DNA from: an uncultured Lachnospiraceae bacterium
GTDB taxonomy: Bacteria > Bacillota > Clostridia > Lachnospirales > Lachnospiraceae
Reading direction: 5' to 3'
DNA length: 11,648 bases
Assembly (NCBI GenBank): GCA_937915975.1
Contig: CALGGL010000003.1
Coordinates: forward strand, 1-11,648
Positions 1-7,200 of this stretch are shown one piece after another. The notes below the pieces were generated by a model. The model made no database searches, was not told the DNA's origin, and saw only the letters and a program-made list of their open reading frames with translations. Both the position numbers and the translations under genes were made by a program. Each line of letters begins with the position of its first letter. Positions within the stretch are counted from its first letter, which is position 1.

Positions 1-726
1 ACTTATTACGATAAAGCAGGCAAATATATTGATATTTCCGAAGGTAGATATAAATATATTATATTGTTTTTTACTTATTCCATTCTTAAGACTATATAAA
101 TAATGCCAAAACCACTCTATAAGCTTATTAAAACCGGACGGCTTATAATCAGGATTATCAAAACGGCTTAAATCAGGATCAATATGCTGACATATGGCTG
201 CAAGATAAGAAAACAACGTAATAACTCCAAACGCTGTATAAATAGGGAGCTTTATATCTACATACCTGCCCATAATAAAAAACAAGGCAGCTATAACAAG
301 ATATATCGACAATCCCATAAGCCTTCCGTTCTCACCCGAAAAAGCGGATTTTCCGTCAATCAGACCGTCATCTGTCAAAGAAATAAGATATGCCAAAAAA
401 TTCGATGCTAAAAAAAACGCCATCCAAAGCTCGGGAGAAAGCCATATATCATTCTTAATATTATGTGACAAAACACTTTTTATTTTATGATAATATGACC
501 ATGACTCCTCAAATACATAGGCTACAATCATCAATACAATATATCCGATTGTGGTAAAAACGAAAAAATCCCTTCTTGTTCTCGTAATATCAAAATAATA
601 ATCATGAAACACAAGCGGAAATACGCAAAGAATCAGGAAAAGATAAATATAATTGATTCCGTCAACAACATATTTTCCGATATATTTTTTATTAGAATTC
701 TTAATGAATTTAAAACCGTTTTCCAT
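1..726 (-). CDS. Polytopic membrane protein, O-antigen ligase/polymerase-like (N-terminal part, runs off left edge)
   Basis: The minus strand is open from an ATG at 726 to the window edge (242 codons, no stop). A GGAG ribosome binding site lies about six bases upstream. The protein starts MENGFKFIKNSNKK and has hydrophobic segments near residues 24-40, 54-72, 100-117, 138-153 and 160-179, with another beginning near 225. Two signatures recall O-antigen ligase/polymerase (Wzy_C-type) proteins: G-x-x-GR-x-x-GL near residues 131-139, and STFGNINIFA near 227-236, like the family's GN-x-N-x-x-A region after the early TM helices. If so, it would join or polymerise glycan units at the outer face of the membrane. 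The catalytic periplasmic-type loop lies beyond the window, so function is inferred. A promoter at 760-788 serves it separately from the tRNA upstream. Confidence 0.72.
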   Translation of the reverse strand, partial: MENGFKFIKNSNKKYIGKYVVDGINYIYLFLILCVFPLVFHDYYFDITRTRRDFFVFTTIGYIVLMIVAYVFEESWSYYHKIKSVLSHNIKNDIWLSPELWMAFFLASNFLAYLISLTDDGLIDGKSAFSGENGRLMGLSIYLVIAALFFIMGRYVDIKLPIYTAFGVITLFSYLAAICQHIDPDLSRFDNPDYKPSGFNKLIEWFWHYLYSLKNGISKKQYNIFISTFGNINIFACFIVIS

Positions 727-759
727 AGTTTACTCCAAATCAAAATAATCAATTTAGAT

Positions 760-788
760 ATTATACTTCACACATCAAAAAACTTCAA
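760..788 (-). promoter_or_regulatory. Promoter of the O-antigen-ligase-like gene
   Basis: On the minus strand a TTGAAG -35 box (783-788) stands 17 bp from a perfect TATAAT -10 box (760-765). Transcription would start near 753, about 27 bases before the ATG at 726. The 42-bp direct repeats begin 14 bp upstream of the -35 box. Confidence 0.7.
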
Positions 789-802
789 CCTTATATCGCT
801 TT

Positions 803-854
803 CGCGGGAGATTGACATCACATTACAGGATATTGACATAATATCGCGGGAGAT
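803..854. repeat. Direct repeat with 42-bp period upstream of a promoter
   Basis: The 10-mer CGCGGGAGAT occurs at 803-812 and again at 845-854, and ATTGACAT occurs at 811-818 and 832-839. Together they suggest two partial copies of one unit. They lie just upstream of the promoter at 760-788. The second copy continues into a 12-mer that matches the 3' end of the neighbouring tRNA-Leu. Function unknown. Confidence 0.55.
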
Positions 855-996
855 GGGGCGCTGCGTGCCGGTGTTGCTGCTTGCCGGTGGCAAGCGTTTA
901 GCAAGGACCGAGTCGGGAGACGAGACCTCGCGTTAAGCGCGGACCGAGCCGGAGGCGAGACCTTGAACCCAAGGGTTCAAGGAGCCTTCGGCTTGG
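846..996. repeat. GC-rich hairpin cluster next to tRNA-Leu
   Basis: This stretch is much richer in GC than its surroundings and is made of repeats. A 7-bp perfect stem lies at 879-885/889-895 (GCTTGCC/GGCAAGC). A near-repeat of 22-23 bases beginning GGACCGAG lies at 905-927 and 941-962. A 10-bp perfect stem with a two-base loop lies at 961-970/973-982, and a short AGCC/GGCT stem at 983-993. No convincing gene is present: the one plus-strand frame that crosses it is antisense to the membrane gene. It may be a dispersed intergenic element or a remnant of insertion beside the tRNA; this is inference. Confidence 0.6.
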
Positions 997-998
997 TC

Positions 999-1038
999 AA
1001 AAAAAGAGCTCGAGTCATTTGACTCGAACTCTTTTTTT
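999..1038 (-). terminator. Intrinsic terminator of tRNA-Leu
   Basis: An 11-bp stem (1006-1016/1021-1031) with a 4-base loop is flanked by seven A and seven T residues, so it could work both ways. On the minus strand every position pairs (one G-U), while on the plus strand the same position is a C-A mismatch. The native direction is therefore probably minus, ending the tRNA transcript. Confidence 0.85.
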
Positions 1039-1043
1039 CAACA

Positions 1044-1127
1044 TGCGGGAGATGGGACTTGAACCCACACGACGTTGCCATCACTAGATCCTTAGTCTAG
1101 CCTGTCTGCCAATTCCAGCACTCCCGC
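1044..1127 (-). tRNA. tRNA-Leu (anticodon AAG)
   Basis: The minus strand folds as a class II tRNA. The acceptor arms are GCGGGAG/CTCCCGC with discriminator A. The D-arm has CTG/CAG around AATTGG. The anticodon stem CTAGA/TCTAG encloses the loop CTAAGGA, giving anticodon AAG, which reads CUU (and more if A34 becomes inosine). A long variable arm has a GATG/CGTC stem with GCAA loop, and the T-arm is GTGGG-TTCAAGT-CCCAT. The 3' CCA is not encoded (TGT follows). Its length is 84 nt. Confidence 0.96.
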
Positions 1128-1161
1128 ATTTAACTTACGCCGACTAATCAACGCAAGTGAT

Positions 1162-1190
1162 ATATTAACATTTTAAGATTAAAATGTCAA
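1162..1190 (-). promoter_or_regulatory. Promoter of tRNA-Leu with a palindromic spacer
   Basis: On the minus strand a perfect TTGACA (1185-1190) is followed after 17 bp by TAATAT (1162-1167), about 35 bases before the mature tRNA 5' end. A perfect inverted repeat with 9-bp arms (ACATTTTAA/TTAAAATGT, 1168-1187) fills the spacer and enters the -35 box. The hairpin has no U-tract, so it is a weak candidate for an rplT terminator; I see no other. Confidence 0.7.
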
Positions 1191-1198
1191 CTACTTTT

Positions 1199-1555
1199 TT
1201 ATGCTAACTTTGACTTAGCAATCTCAACAAGCTTTGCAAAGCCCTCAGGATCACTTATTGCCATTTCGGAAAGCATCTTTCTGTTAAGATCAACCTCAGC
1301 GAGCTTTAATCCATACATAAACTTGCTGTATGAAAGGCCGTTGATTCTTGCAGCCGCATTGATACGGGCAATCCAGAGCTGTCTGAACTGTCTCTTTCTC
1401 TCTTTTCTGCCTGCATATGAAGTAGCTAATGCTCTCATAACTGACTGCTTTGCTACTCTGTACTGCTTTGATCTTGCTCCCTTATATCCCTTAGCGAGCT
1501 TTAAAACTCTGTTATGTCTTTTCTTAGCGCCTACGCCGCCTTTAATTCTTGCCAT
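1199..1555 (-). CDS. rplT: 50S ribosomal protein L20
   Basis: A complete 118-residue L20 beginning [24 protein letters not shown], which is the usual length. L20 binds 23S rRNA early in assembly of the large subunit; its basic extended N-terminal half (about residues 1-60) threads into rRNA and the C-terminal globular half carries the conserved [10 protein letters not shown] segment near residues 61-70. In Firmicutes L20 also represses its own operon by binding the leader RNA, which fits the attenuator seen before infC. An AGGAGG ribosome binding site lies upstream, and the gap to rpmI is only 19 bases. No strong intrinsic terminator follows, so some transcripts may read into tRNA-Leu. Confidence 0.98.
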   Translation of the reverse strand: MARIKGGVGAKKRHNRVLKLAKGYKGARSKQYRVAKQSVMRALATSYAGRKERKRQFRQLWIARINAAARINGLSYSKFMYGLKLAEVDLNRKMLSEMAISDPEGFAKLVEIAKSKLA

Positions 1556-1574
1556 TAGTCTATTCCTCCTAATC

Positions 1575-1772
1575 CTAAATATATGGTAATATCTTCTTCA
1601 TAACCTTACTGTTGGTCTTATCGGTCATGGTTGCTTTTCTAAGATTTCTCTTTCTCTTAGTAGACTTCTTAGTAAGAATATGACTCTTGTAAGCTTTATT
1701 TCTCTTTAATTCACCTGTTCCTGTCTTCTTAAAGCGCTTTGCAGCTGCCTTCTTTGTCTTTAACTTTGGCAT
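1575..1772 (-). CDS. rpmI: 50S ribosomal protein L35
   Basis: A complete 65-residue L35, beginning [20 protein letters not shown] and very rich in Lys and Arg, as is usual for this family of about 64-66 residues. It is a late-assembling component of the large ribosomal subunit. It has a strong ribosome binding site (AGGAGG, about nine bases from the ATG). It lies between infC (38-base gap) and rplT in the conserved infC-rpmI-rplT operon. The [12 protein letters not shown] segment near residues 40-51 is the family's conserved core. Confidence 0.97.
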   Translation of the reverse strand: MPKLKTKKAAAKRFKKTGTGELKRNKAYKSHILTKKSTKRKRNLRKATMTDKTNSKVMKKILPYI

Positions 1773-1810
1773 TTTTATTCCTCCTCATATATATTTACTA
1801 TATTGATAAT

Positions 1811-2320
1811 TTAACGTTTTTCAGCTAAAAACATTATCATACTACGACCTTCAAACTTTGCAGGCTTATCAACAACTGCCACGTCTGAAAGCATTTCCGC
1901 AAACTGATCAAGTATTGCCTTACTTGAGTTTACATGTGCAAGCTCACGTCCTCTGAAACGAAGTGTAACCTTAACCTTATCACCCTTTGTTAAGAACTTT
2001 CTTGCCATATTAACCTTGGTATTAAGGTCATTGGTATCAATATTAGGTGAAAGTCTTACCTCTTTTATGTCGATGGTCTTCTGCTTCTTCTTTGCTTCCT
2101 TCTCACGTCGTGCAAGCTCATAACGATACTTACCAAAATCCTGAATTCTTACGACCGGTGGCTTTGCAGTCGGAGCTATAAGTATTAAATCCACCTCTGC
2201 CTCTTCAGCAAGCTTCTGTGCTTCCTTAGCAGACATAATACCAAGCGGTTCTCCATCCTCACTTACAACTCTTACCTCTTTGAATCTGATCTGTTCGTTA
2301 ATTAATACCTCGCTGATAAT
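1811..2320 (-). CDS. infC: Translation initiation factor IF-3, probable non-AUG start
   Basis: The product matches IF-3: an N-terminal domain with INEQIRFKEVRVVSEDGEPLG, then a Lys-rich linker, then a C-terminal domain with VTLRFRGRELAH and a final EGRSMIMFLAEKR. IF-3 binds the 30S subunit, keeps the subunits apart and checks the start codon and initiator tRNA. The only in-frame ATG (2377) would add residues encoded by the attenuator hairpin and by the GGAGG itself, so it is unlikely. Behind GGAGG (2325-2329) come in-frame ATT (2320) and ATC (2317); I give 2320, with 2317 equally possible and better spaced (7 versus 4 bases). Rare starts are a known feature of infC and allow IF-3 to limit its own synthesis. 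The product is 168-169 residues. Confidence 0.95.
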   Translation of the reverse strand: MISEVLINEQIRFKEVRVVSEDGEPLGIMSAKEAQKLAEEAEVDLILIAPTAKPPVVRIQDFGKYRYELARREKEAKKKQKTIDIKEVRLSPNIDTNDLNTKVNMARKFLTKGDKVKVTLRFRGRELAHVNSSKAILDQFAEMLSDVAVVDKPAKFEGRSMIMFLAEKR

Positions 2321-2324
2321 AACA

Positions 2325-2329
2325 CCTCC
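2325..2329 (-). promoter_or_regulatory. infC ribosome binding site that fixes the start
   Basis: The minus strand reads GGAGG, followed by TGTT-ATT-ATC-AGC. It lies within the reading frame of the longer ATG-initiated version, which argues that translation starts after it at a non-AUG codon. The terminator U-tract lies only seven bases upstream of it. Confidence 0.8.
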
Positions 2330-2452
2330 ATAAATTAAAAAGTGGACAGCACAGCTATCCACATAAAAATACCACATTAAAAAATGTAAATATTAACCCA
2401 AGTCGCCCAATTGCGCTAAGGTGAGAGTGGATACTCTGCTTCTTTAACACAC
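2330..2452 (-). promoter_or_regulatory. infC operon leader RNA, L20-leader-type attenuator
   Basis: The leader of about 120-130 bases shows two exclusive structures on the minus strand. An upstream segment TATCCAC (2433-2427) is exactly complementary to GTGGATA (2362-2356), the 5' arm of the terminator, so pairing the two would block termination. TATCCAC also lies in a small local hairpin with AGAGT/ACTCT arms (2437-2433/2428-2424), which would free the terminator. In Firmicutes the infC-rpmI-rplT leader is known to respond to L20. That this RNA binds L20 is inferred from context; I could not check it against the Rfam model. Confidence 0.7.
2337..2362 (-). terminator. Attenuator (leader terminator) before infC
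   Basis: On the minus strand the 8-bp arms GTGGATAG (2362-2355) and CTGTCCAC (2349-2342), with one G-U pair and a 5-base loop, are followed by five U (2341-2337). It lies directly upstream of the infC ribosome binding site, so it would stop the operon transcript before any coding sequence. Confidence 0.8.
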
Positions 2453-2458
2453 TCAGAT

Positions 2459-2487
2459 AAAATATCACAATTAATTAAAACTGTCAA
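2459..2487 (-). promoter_or_regulatory. Promoter of the infC-rpmI-rplT operon
   Basis: A perfect TTGACA -35 box (2482-2487, minus) is separated by 17 bp from TATTTT (2459-2464). Transcription would start near 2452. It follows the end of the Hsp70 gene by 34 bp. Between them only a weak AACAAT/ATTGTT hairpin (2507-2520) is visible, so read-through from the chaperone operon is possible. Confidence 0.85.
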
Positions 2488-2521
2488 TACCTTACTTTCA
2501 ATTTCGAACAATTTATTGTTT

Positions 2522-4216
2522 TCAGAAAATATCCTCATCGATATTATCCAAAAACTCCTTTAGTTCTTCCCTTGCCTTTTCTATATCGGCAGGATTCTGC
2601 TTATCAAGTATCTGTTCAAAATTGTTAAGATATTTCTCGATTATATTTCTCATATCTCCCGTGGCTTCCTCATACATTCTGTCTCCGCGAAGAAGTAAAA
2701 GCTTGTTTTCCTCCTTTTCTCTCGGATGAATCTTAAGCTCCGCCAAGGATGCAAGTCTTTCATCTATCTCTTCATCAGTCATATCAACATCATCATTTTT
2801 TATAACTATCCTTTTTGACAGCTTGGTTGATAAAACCTTAACCTCAACTTCGAGAATCGAATTGACATCATATGTATAGGTTACGTCTACTGCCTCCTGT
2901 CCTGCCGGACCTATCGGCACCACTAATTCTATATCTCCAAGATAAACATTATTTCTTGCAAACCTGCTCTCTCCCTGAAGTATCTTAACTCTTATCATAT
3001 CCTGATTATCATCGGCAGTATAAAGTCTTTCGGTTCTGCTTACCGGGATAACCGAATTTCTCTCTATGATAGGCAGATAATGTCCGCCTTCCTTTACTCC
3101 GCCGCCTCTTGAGACAACGACCTCCGTGCCGAGAGTAAACGGGCATACATCGGTAAGAATTATTTCCTTAACTGCCTCGTTTCTTTCCTTCATAGCAGCC
3201 TGAGTTGCAGCTCCGACTGCAACAACCTCATCAGGATTGATATTGGTATTAGGTATTCTTCCGAAAAGTCTTCCAACGAACTTTCTTACTATGGAAAGCT
3301 TGGTTGCACCTCCAACAAGAATAACCTCATCTATATCCTTAAGTCTTATGTTTGCATCCTTAAGGCTTCTTTCAATTGGCTTTTTTATTTTATTCAAAAG
3401 AAGCTGACAATTTTTTTCATAATCATCAATATTTATTTCATACTCATAAACCTCTTCTTTTATCTTGCATTTTAAAGTTGAATTTCTGCTTTCGGTAAAA
3501 CCGAGCTTACAAAGCTCAGCCTGTTTTCTTACATGAGCAAGTGTCTTTACATCAAGCTCATCCTGGTCGATATTCTTTTCCCTGAAAAACATCTGAACAA
3601 GTATTTCGGTAAAATCCTCACCGCCTAAGAAATTATCTCCCGCAACGGCTCTTACCTCCATAATGTTCTGATAAAGCTCAAGTATGGAGACATCAAAGGT
3701 TCCGCCTCCGAGATCAAAAACAATGAATTTGGTATCAGCATTCTTTTTATTAAGACCGTATGCAATGGCTGCTGCAGTAGGCTCACTCACTATACGTTCA
3801 ACAACAAAGCCTGCCATCTCGCCTGCTCTTTTGGTTGCCTTTCTCTGGGCATCATTAAAATATGCAGGCACACTAATTACCGCCTCCTTAACCTCGGTAC
3901 CGAGAAAGCTTTCCGCATCCTCCTTAAGAGATTTAAGCACAAGACTTGACAGCTCTTCTGCAGAGAATTCGCGCTCTCCAAGCTTGAATTTTTTGTTTGT
4001 TCCCATGCTCCTCTTAAATACATCTGCCGACTGGTCAGGATATGTGAGCTTTCGCTCCTTTGCAGTTTTACCTACATATACCGTTCCTTCATCGTCAATG
4101 CTTATAACCGACGGTGTCAGATTCTCACCGAGTCTGTTAGGAATTATCTTAGCTTCCTCTCCTTCAAAATATGCAATTAAACTGTTGGTAGTTCCCAAAT
4201 CAATTCCTACTATCAT
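2522..4216 (-). CDS. hscC: Hsp70-family chaperone, HscC type
   Basis: A complete 564-residue Hsp70, shorter than DnaK (about 610-640) and close to HscC (about 556). The nucleotide-binding domain (about 1-350) carries GIDLGTTNS (4-12), FKRSMG with the catalytic-type Lys68, VPAYFNDAQR (116-125), SEPTAAAIAYGL (144-155), FDLGGGTFDVSI (167-178) and VGGATK (301-306). The linker reads LTDVCPFTLG (354-363), characteristic of HscC rather than DnaK (LDVTPLSLG). A substrate-binding beta domain follows (about 365-475), then a helical lid of only about 90 residues lacking DnaK's EEVD-like tail. HscC proteins are ATP-driven cytosolic chaperones with specialised J partners. Here the gene overlaps by ATGA the TPR/J-like gene upstream, so the two are probably translationally coupled and work together. 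Specific clients are unknown. Confidence 0.95.
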   Translation of the reverse strand: MIVGIDLGTTNSLIAYFEGEEAKIIPNRLGENLTPSVISIDDEGTVYVGKTAKERKLTYPDQSADVFKRSMGTNKKFKLGEREFSAEELSSLVLKSLKEDAESFLGTEVKEAVISVPAYFNDAQRKATKRAGEMAGFVVERIVSEPTAAAIAYGLNKKNADTKFIVFDLGGGTFDVSILELYQNIMEVRAVAGDNFLGGEDFTEILVQMFFREKNIDQDELDVKTLAHVRKQAELCKLGFTESRNSTLKCKIKEEVYEYEINIDDYEKNCQLLLNKIKKPIERSLKDANIRLKDIDEVILVGGATKLSIVRKFVGRLFGRIPNTNINPDEVVAVGAATQAAMKERNEAVKEIILTDVCPFTLGTEVVVSRGGGVKEGGHYLPIIERNSVIPVSRTERLYTADDNQDMIRVKILQGESRFARNNVYLGDIELVVPIGPAGQEAVDVTYTYDVNSILEVEVKVLSTKLSKRIVIKNDDVDMTDEEIDERLASLAELKIHPREKEENKLLLLRGDRMYEEATGDMRNIIEKYLNNFEQILDKQNPADIEKAREELKEFLDNIDEDIF

Positions 4217-7200
4217 TTTTTCATAATTCCTTTTATCTTTTCTTCATACAAAACACAGTGTCCTTTTATTGAAAGAGCTTTTCTGTAATATTCCAAAGCC
4301 ATATCATTCTTCTTCATAGCTTCAAATAAAAGTCCCATTTCATAATAAAGCTCATGACATTCACTGTAAAAGCAGCCAAAACACTTATAATTATGCTTTG
4401 CGGCCTCAAGATTTTGAAGTGCCTGTGAAAACTTTTTTGTTATTCTAAATACTCTTGCAATCTTTATCCTGTCTGTTATTTTATTATCAGGTCTGTTCAT
4501 TTCCAAGGTTTTCTGAATACCTTCATTTATTATTCCCTTCTTATCAAGTCTTGAAAAAAAGCCTTTACAGTATTCATTTTCCACTAAATCACTATAATAG
4601 TTTTCTCTTGTTCCAAAGTCAAGAGAAATCGCCTTTAAATAATACTGTGTTGCATCATCATAAAGCCCATGTTCCTTAAGTATATCTCCCATAATCTTAC
4701 ATGCCTTATGATCTTTAGGATAATTACTCATAATCATTTCATAGGTTTCATGTGCAAGATTAATATAGCCCTCTTCACCGTATATTTTACAAAGCTGCCT
4801 TAATAATACCTGTTTTCTTTCCTCATCCTTAATACAATCGATATTATCCTTTACAAGCTTAATCGCATCATCAATTTCATTCATTCTCTGAAGCAATGTG
4901 GAATAATCATATATAAGGTCATAAGCCGAATCATCGTTTATTCCGAACTCTTCTATATACTGCATATATACAGCCTTTGATTCACCGAATTTATTAAGTC
5001 GCTGTAAAACCCTGGCTTTGTTAATATATAATTTTGCCTTTCTTTTCTCATCATCTTCATATTTTACAGCCATATCAAAGGCATCAAGAGCTCTTTTATA
5101 CATACCTGTATACTCATACAAAAAAGCCATATCACTGTATATCGCAGGATTCTCGCCATCCATTGTCAAAGCAAATTCATAATCCTCTATTGCAGCCGAA
5201 TATCTTTTCAAACGTCTTAAAACATACGCTCTTTCACAATAAAAAATCGGATTAGGATTAATCTTTGCCTGCCTGTCAAGGCACTTTAAAGCTTCCTCAA
5301 ACAGTCCCTCTTTTCTGTAAATTATACCCAGTCTTCCAAATGCGGATATATGATCCGGATTGTACTCCGTAACTTTTTTCAGATAATGAATCGCCTTATT
5401 GATTCTTTTGGTTTTTTCACAGCATATTGCCAAACCGTTATATACACCGTAAAGGGTCGTCAGGTCGGATTCGCTGAGGTCCACCTCCGAAAGCACCAAA
5501 AGTATTTTATACGCTTCCTCATATTTTTCTTCCCTGATTAATATTTCCGCTTCCTTAAGCTTGATTTGATCGCTCGGAATATTAAACTGCTTGTATTTTT
5601 CTATTATTCTCCTTGCGGTATCAAACTGGTTAATAATTATAAATATATCAATTTCTAGCGAATACGGATCTGCGGCATAAGGATATATTCTTATTGCATT
5701 TTCACATGCATTAACTGCCTCTTTATAATAATTGAGTCTGAAAAAAGACTTGGACATATAATCATAAGCTATATAATTGTTTTCTCCGCGGCTGATAAGC
5801 TTCTCACAGCTTGCTATACAATCCTCATATCTCTCCGTTTCAAACATAAGCTCACATAAGGCTTCATAGGAAAGAATAATTTCTTCATGCTCCGTAGCAA
5901 GAGCAACATTAAGAAATTTTTCCGCTTTATCAAATTTCTTTGTCTTAATATAACAATCGGCTATTAAAAAATTAACATACGGAAGTCTCTTTTTCTTTTT
6001 TGCCGTCTCCTCACTTCCGTCATCCTCCAGAGATTCAATAGCTTCCTTCCAACGATAGAAACATGAAAGTGCATATCCATACTCAAGCAGACAAAGATGA
6101 GCTCTTCCCTTGACGTTATAATACTCAAAAACCTTTTCACCCGACGGTTCAAAATCCGAAAGAATATCTACGGCTTCAGCAAATTTATAGCTTTGATAAT
6201 AGCTCCATGCCATTTCTATTTTCTTATCGTTATCTTCAGGGAACTCTTTCAATTCCGCTTTATATTTTTCGATAAGAGCGATATTGGCTCTTAGCATACC
6301 GGCTCTTATTGCATTGTCGTAATTATGGCTTCTCAAAAGCTCCATATATGCATCTCTGGACTTTTCAAAATCACCACAAAAATAATCCAAATCAGCATAC
6401 TTCACCTTCATTACATAGCTTTCAGGTTCCAAATTGTTTGCCTTATCATAGTATTCCTTTGCAGAATCATAATCCTTTAAAATAGTTGCAATGTCACCGC
6501 ATTGAACATTTATATTAAAATCATCCGGAAAATCATATGCTAAATCCTGAATTTTTTCATACAGATTCTTTATCTCTTCAGTTTCTTCCCCGGGATTTAA
6601 TCTATAAAGCTTAATCCTTATTTCGGCAAGTTCTATGTAAGGGTGATATATATCACTTTCCTTTAGCTCACAAAGCTTCTCTTCGGCATCATCAAATTCA
6701 CCGACTCTTATCTTTGAGTTAAGGACAAGATAATTTTTTAAAAACTCATCCACACTTTCGCTGTCAACATCATCCTCGAAAATTGAATAGTTAATATTAT
6801 TAACATTTTCGGAATTATCAATTATGAAATCGATAAAATCCCTCGGATACTTCTCACACAGCTCACTCTTTCTGTCTTTAATATAAAATGTATCAATAAT
6901 AAGCTTCCATATATTTTTAGGAAGCAAAAAATGATCCATCAAATAGTTAAGCAATACTTTCAATGAATCCTCTGATGTATCAAGAGAAATAAAATCATCA
7001 CGGTTAAGCATTTCCTCCCAACAGTTTATATCAATTCTCTTTGAAAAATCATTATAAAGCTCATCTATATCCTTATTAAGCTTTTTCATCTCCTGATTAT
7101 ACAAAGATTCAGGATTGTCACCCATTTCCTCCGGTACATTTTCGATATCTCCGTCAATACTGTTTCCGAAAGAATTGTCGCTATCTGTTTTTGCAAGCTT

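Noticed and set aside
604..936. Plus-strand 110-codon reading frame
   Set aside because: Its first part is antisense to the membrane gene and its promoter, the rest crosses the hairpin block; it has no ribosome binding site and its residues match nothing I know.
2318..2377. N-terminal extension of infC from ATG 2377
   Set aside because: It would be encoded by the leader terminator and the GGAGG site; no IF-3 similarity in those residues.
2507..2520. AACAAT/ATTGTT hairpin after hscC as a terminator
   Set aside because: Stem of six A/T-rich pairs with a two-base loop and no U-tract; too weak.
3684..4226. Plus-strand 180-codon frame antisense to hscC
   Set aside because: A shadow of a strongly conserved Hsp70 coding region; no ribosome binding site.
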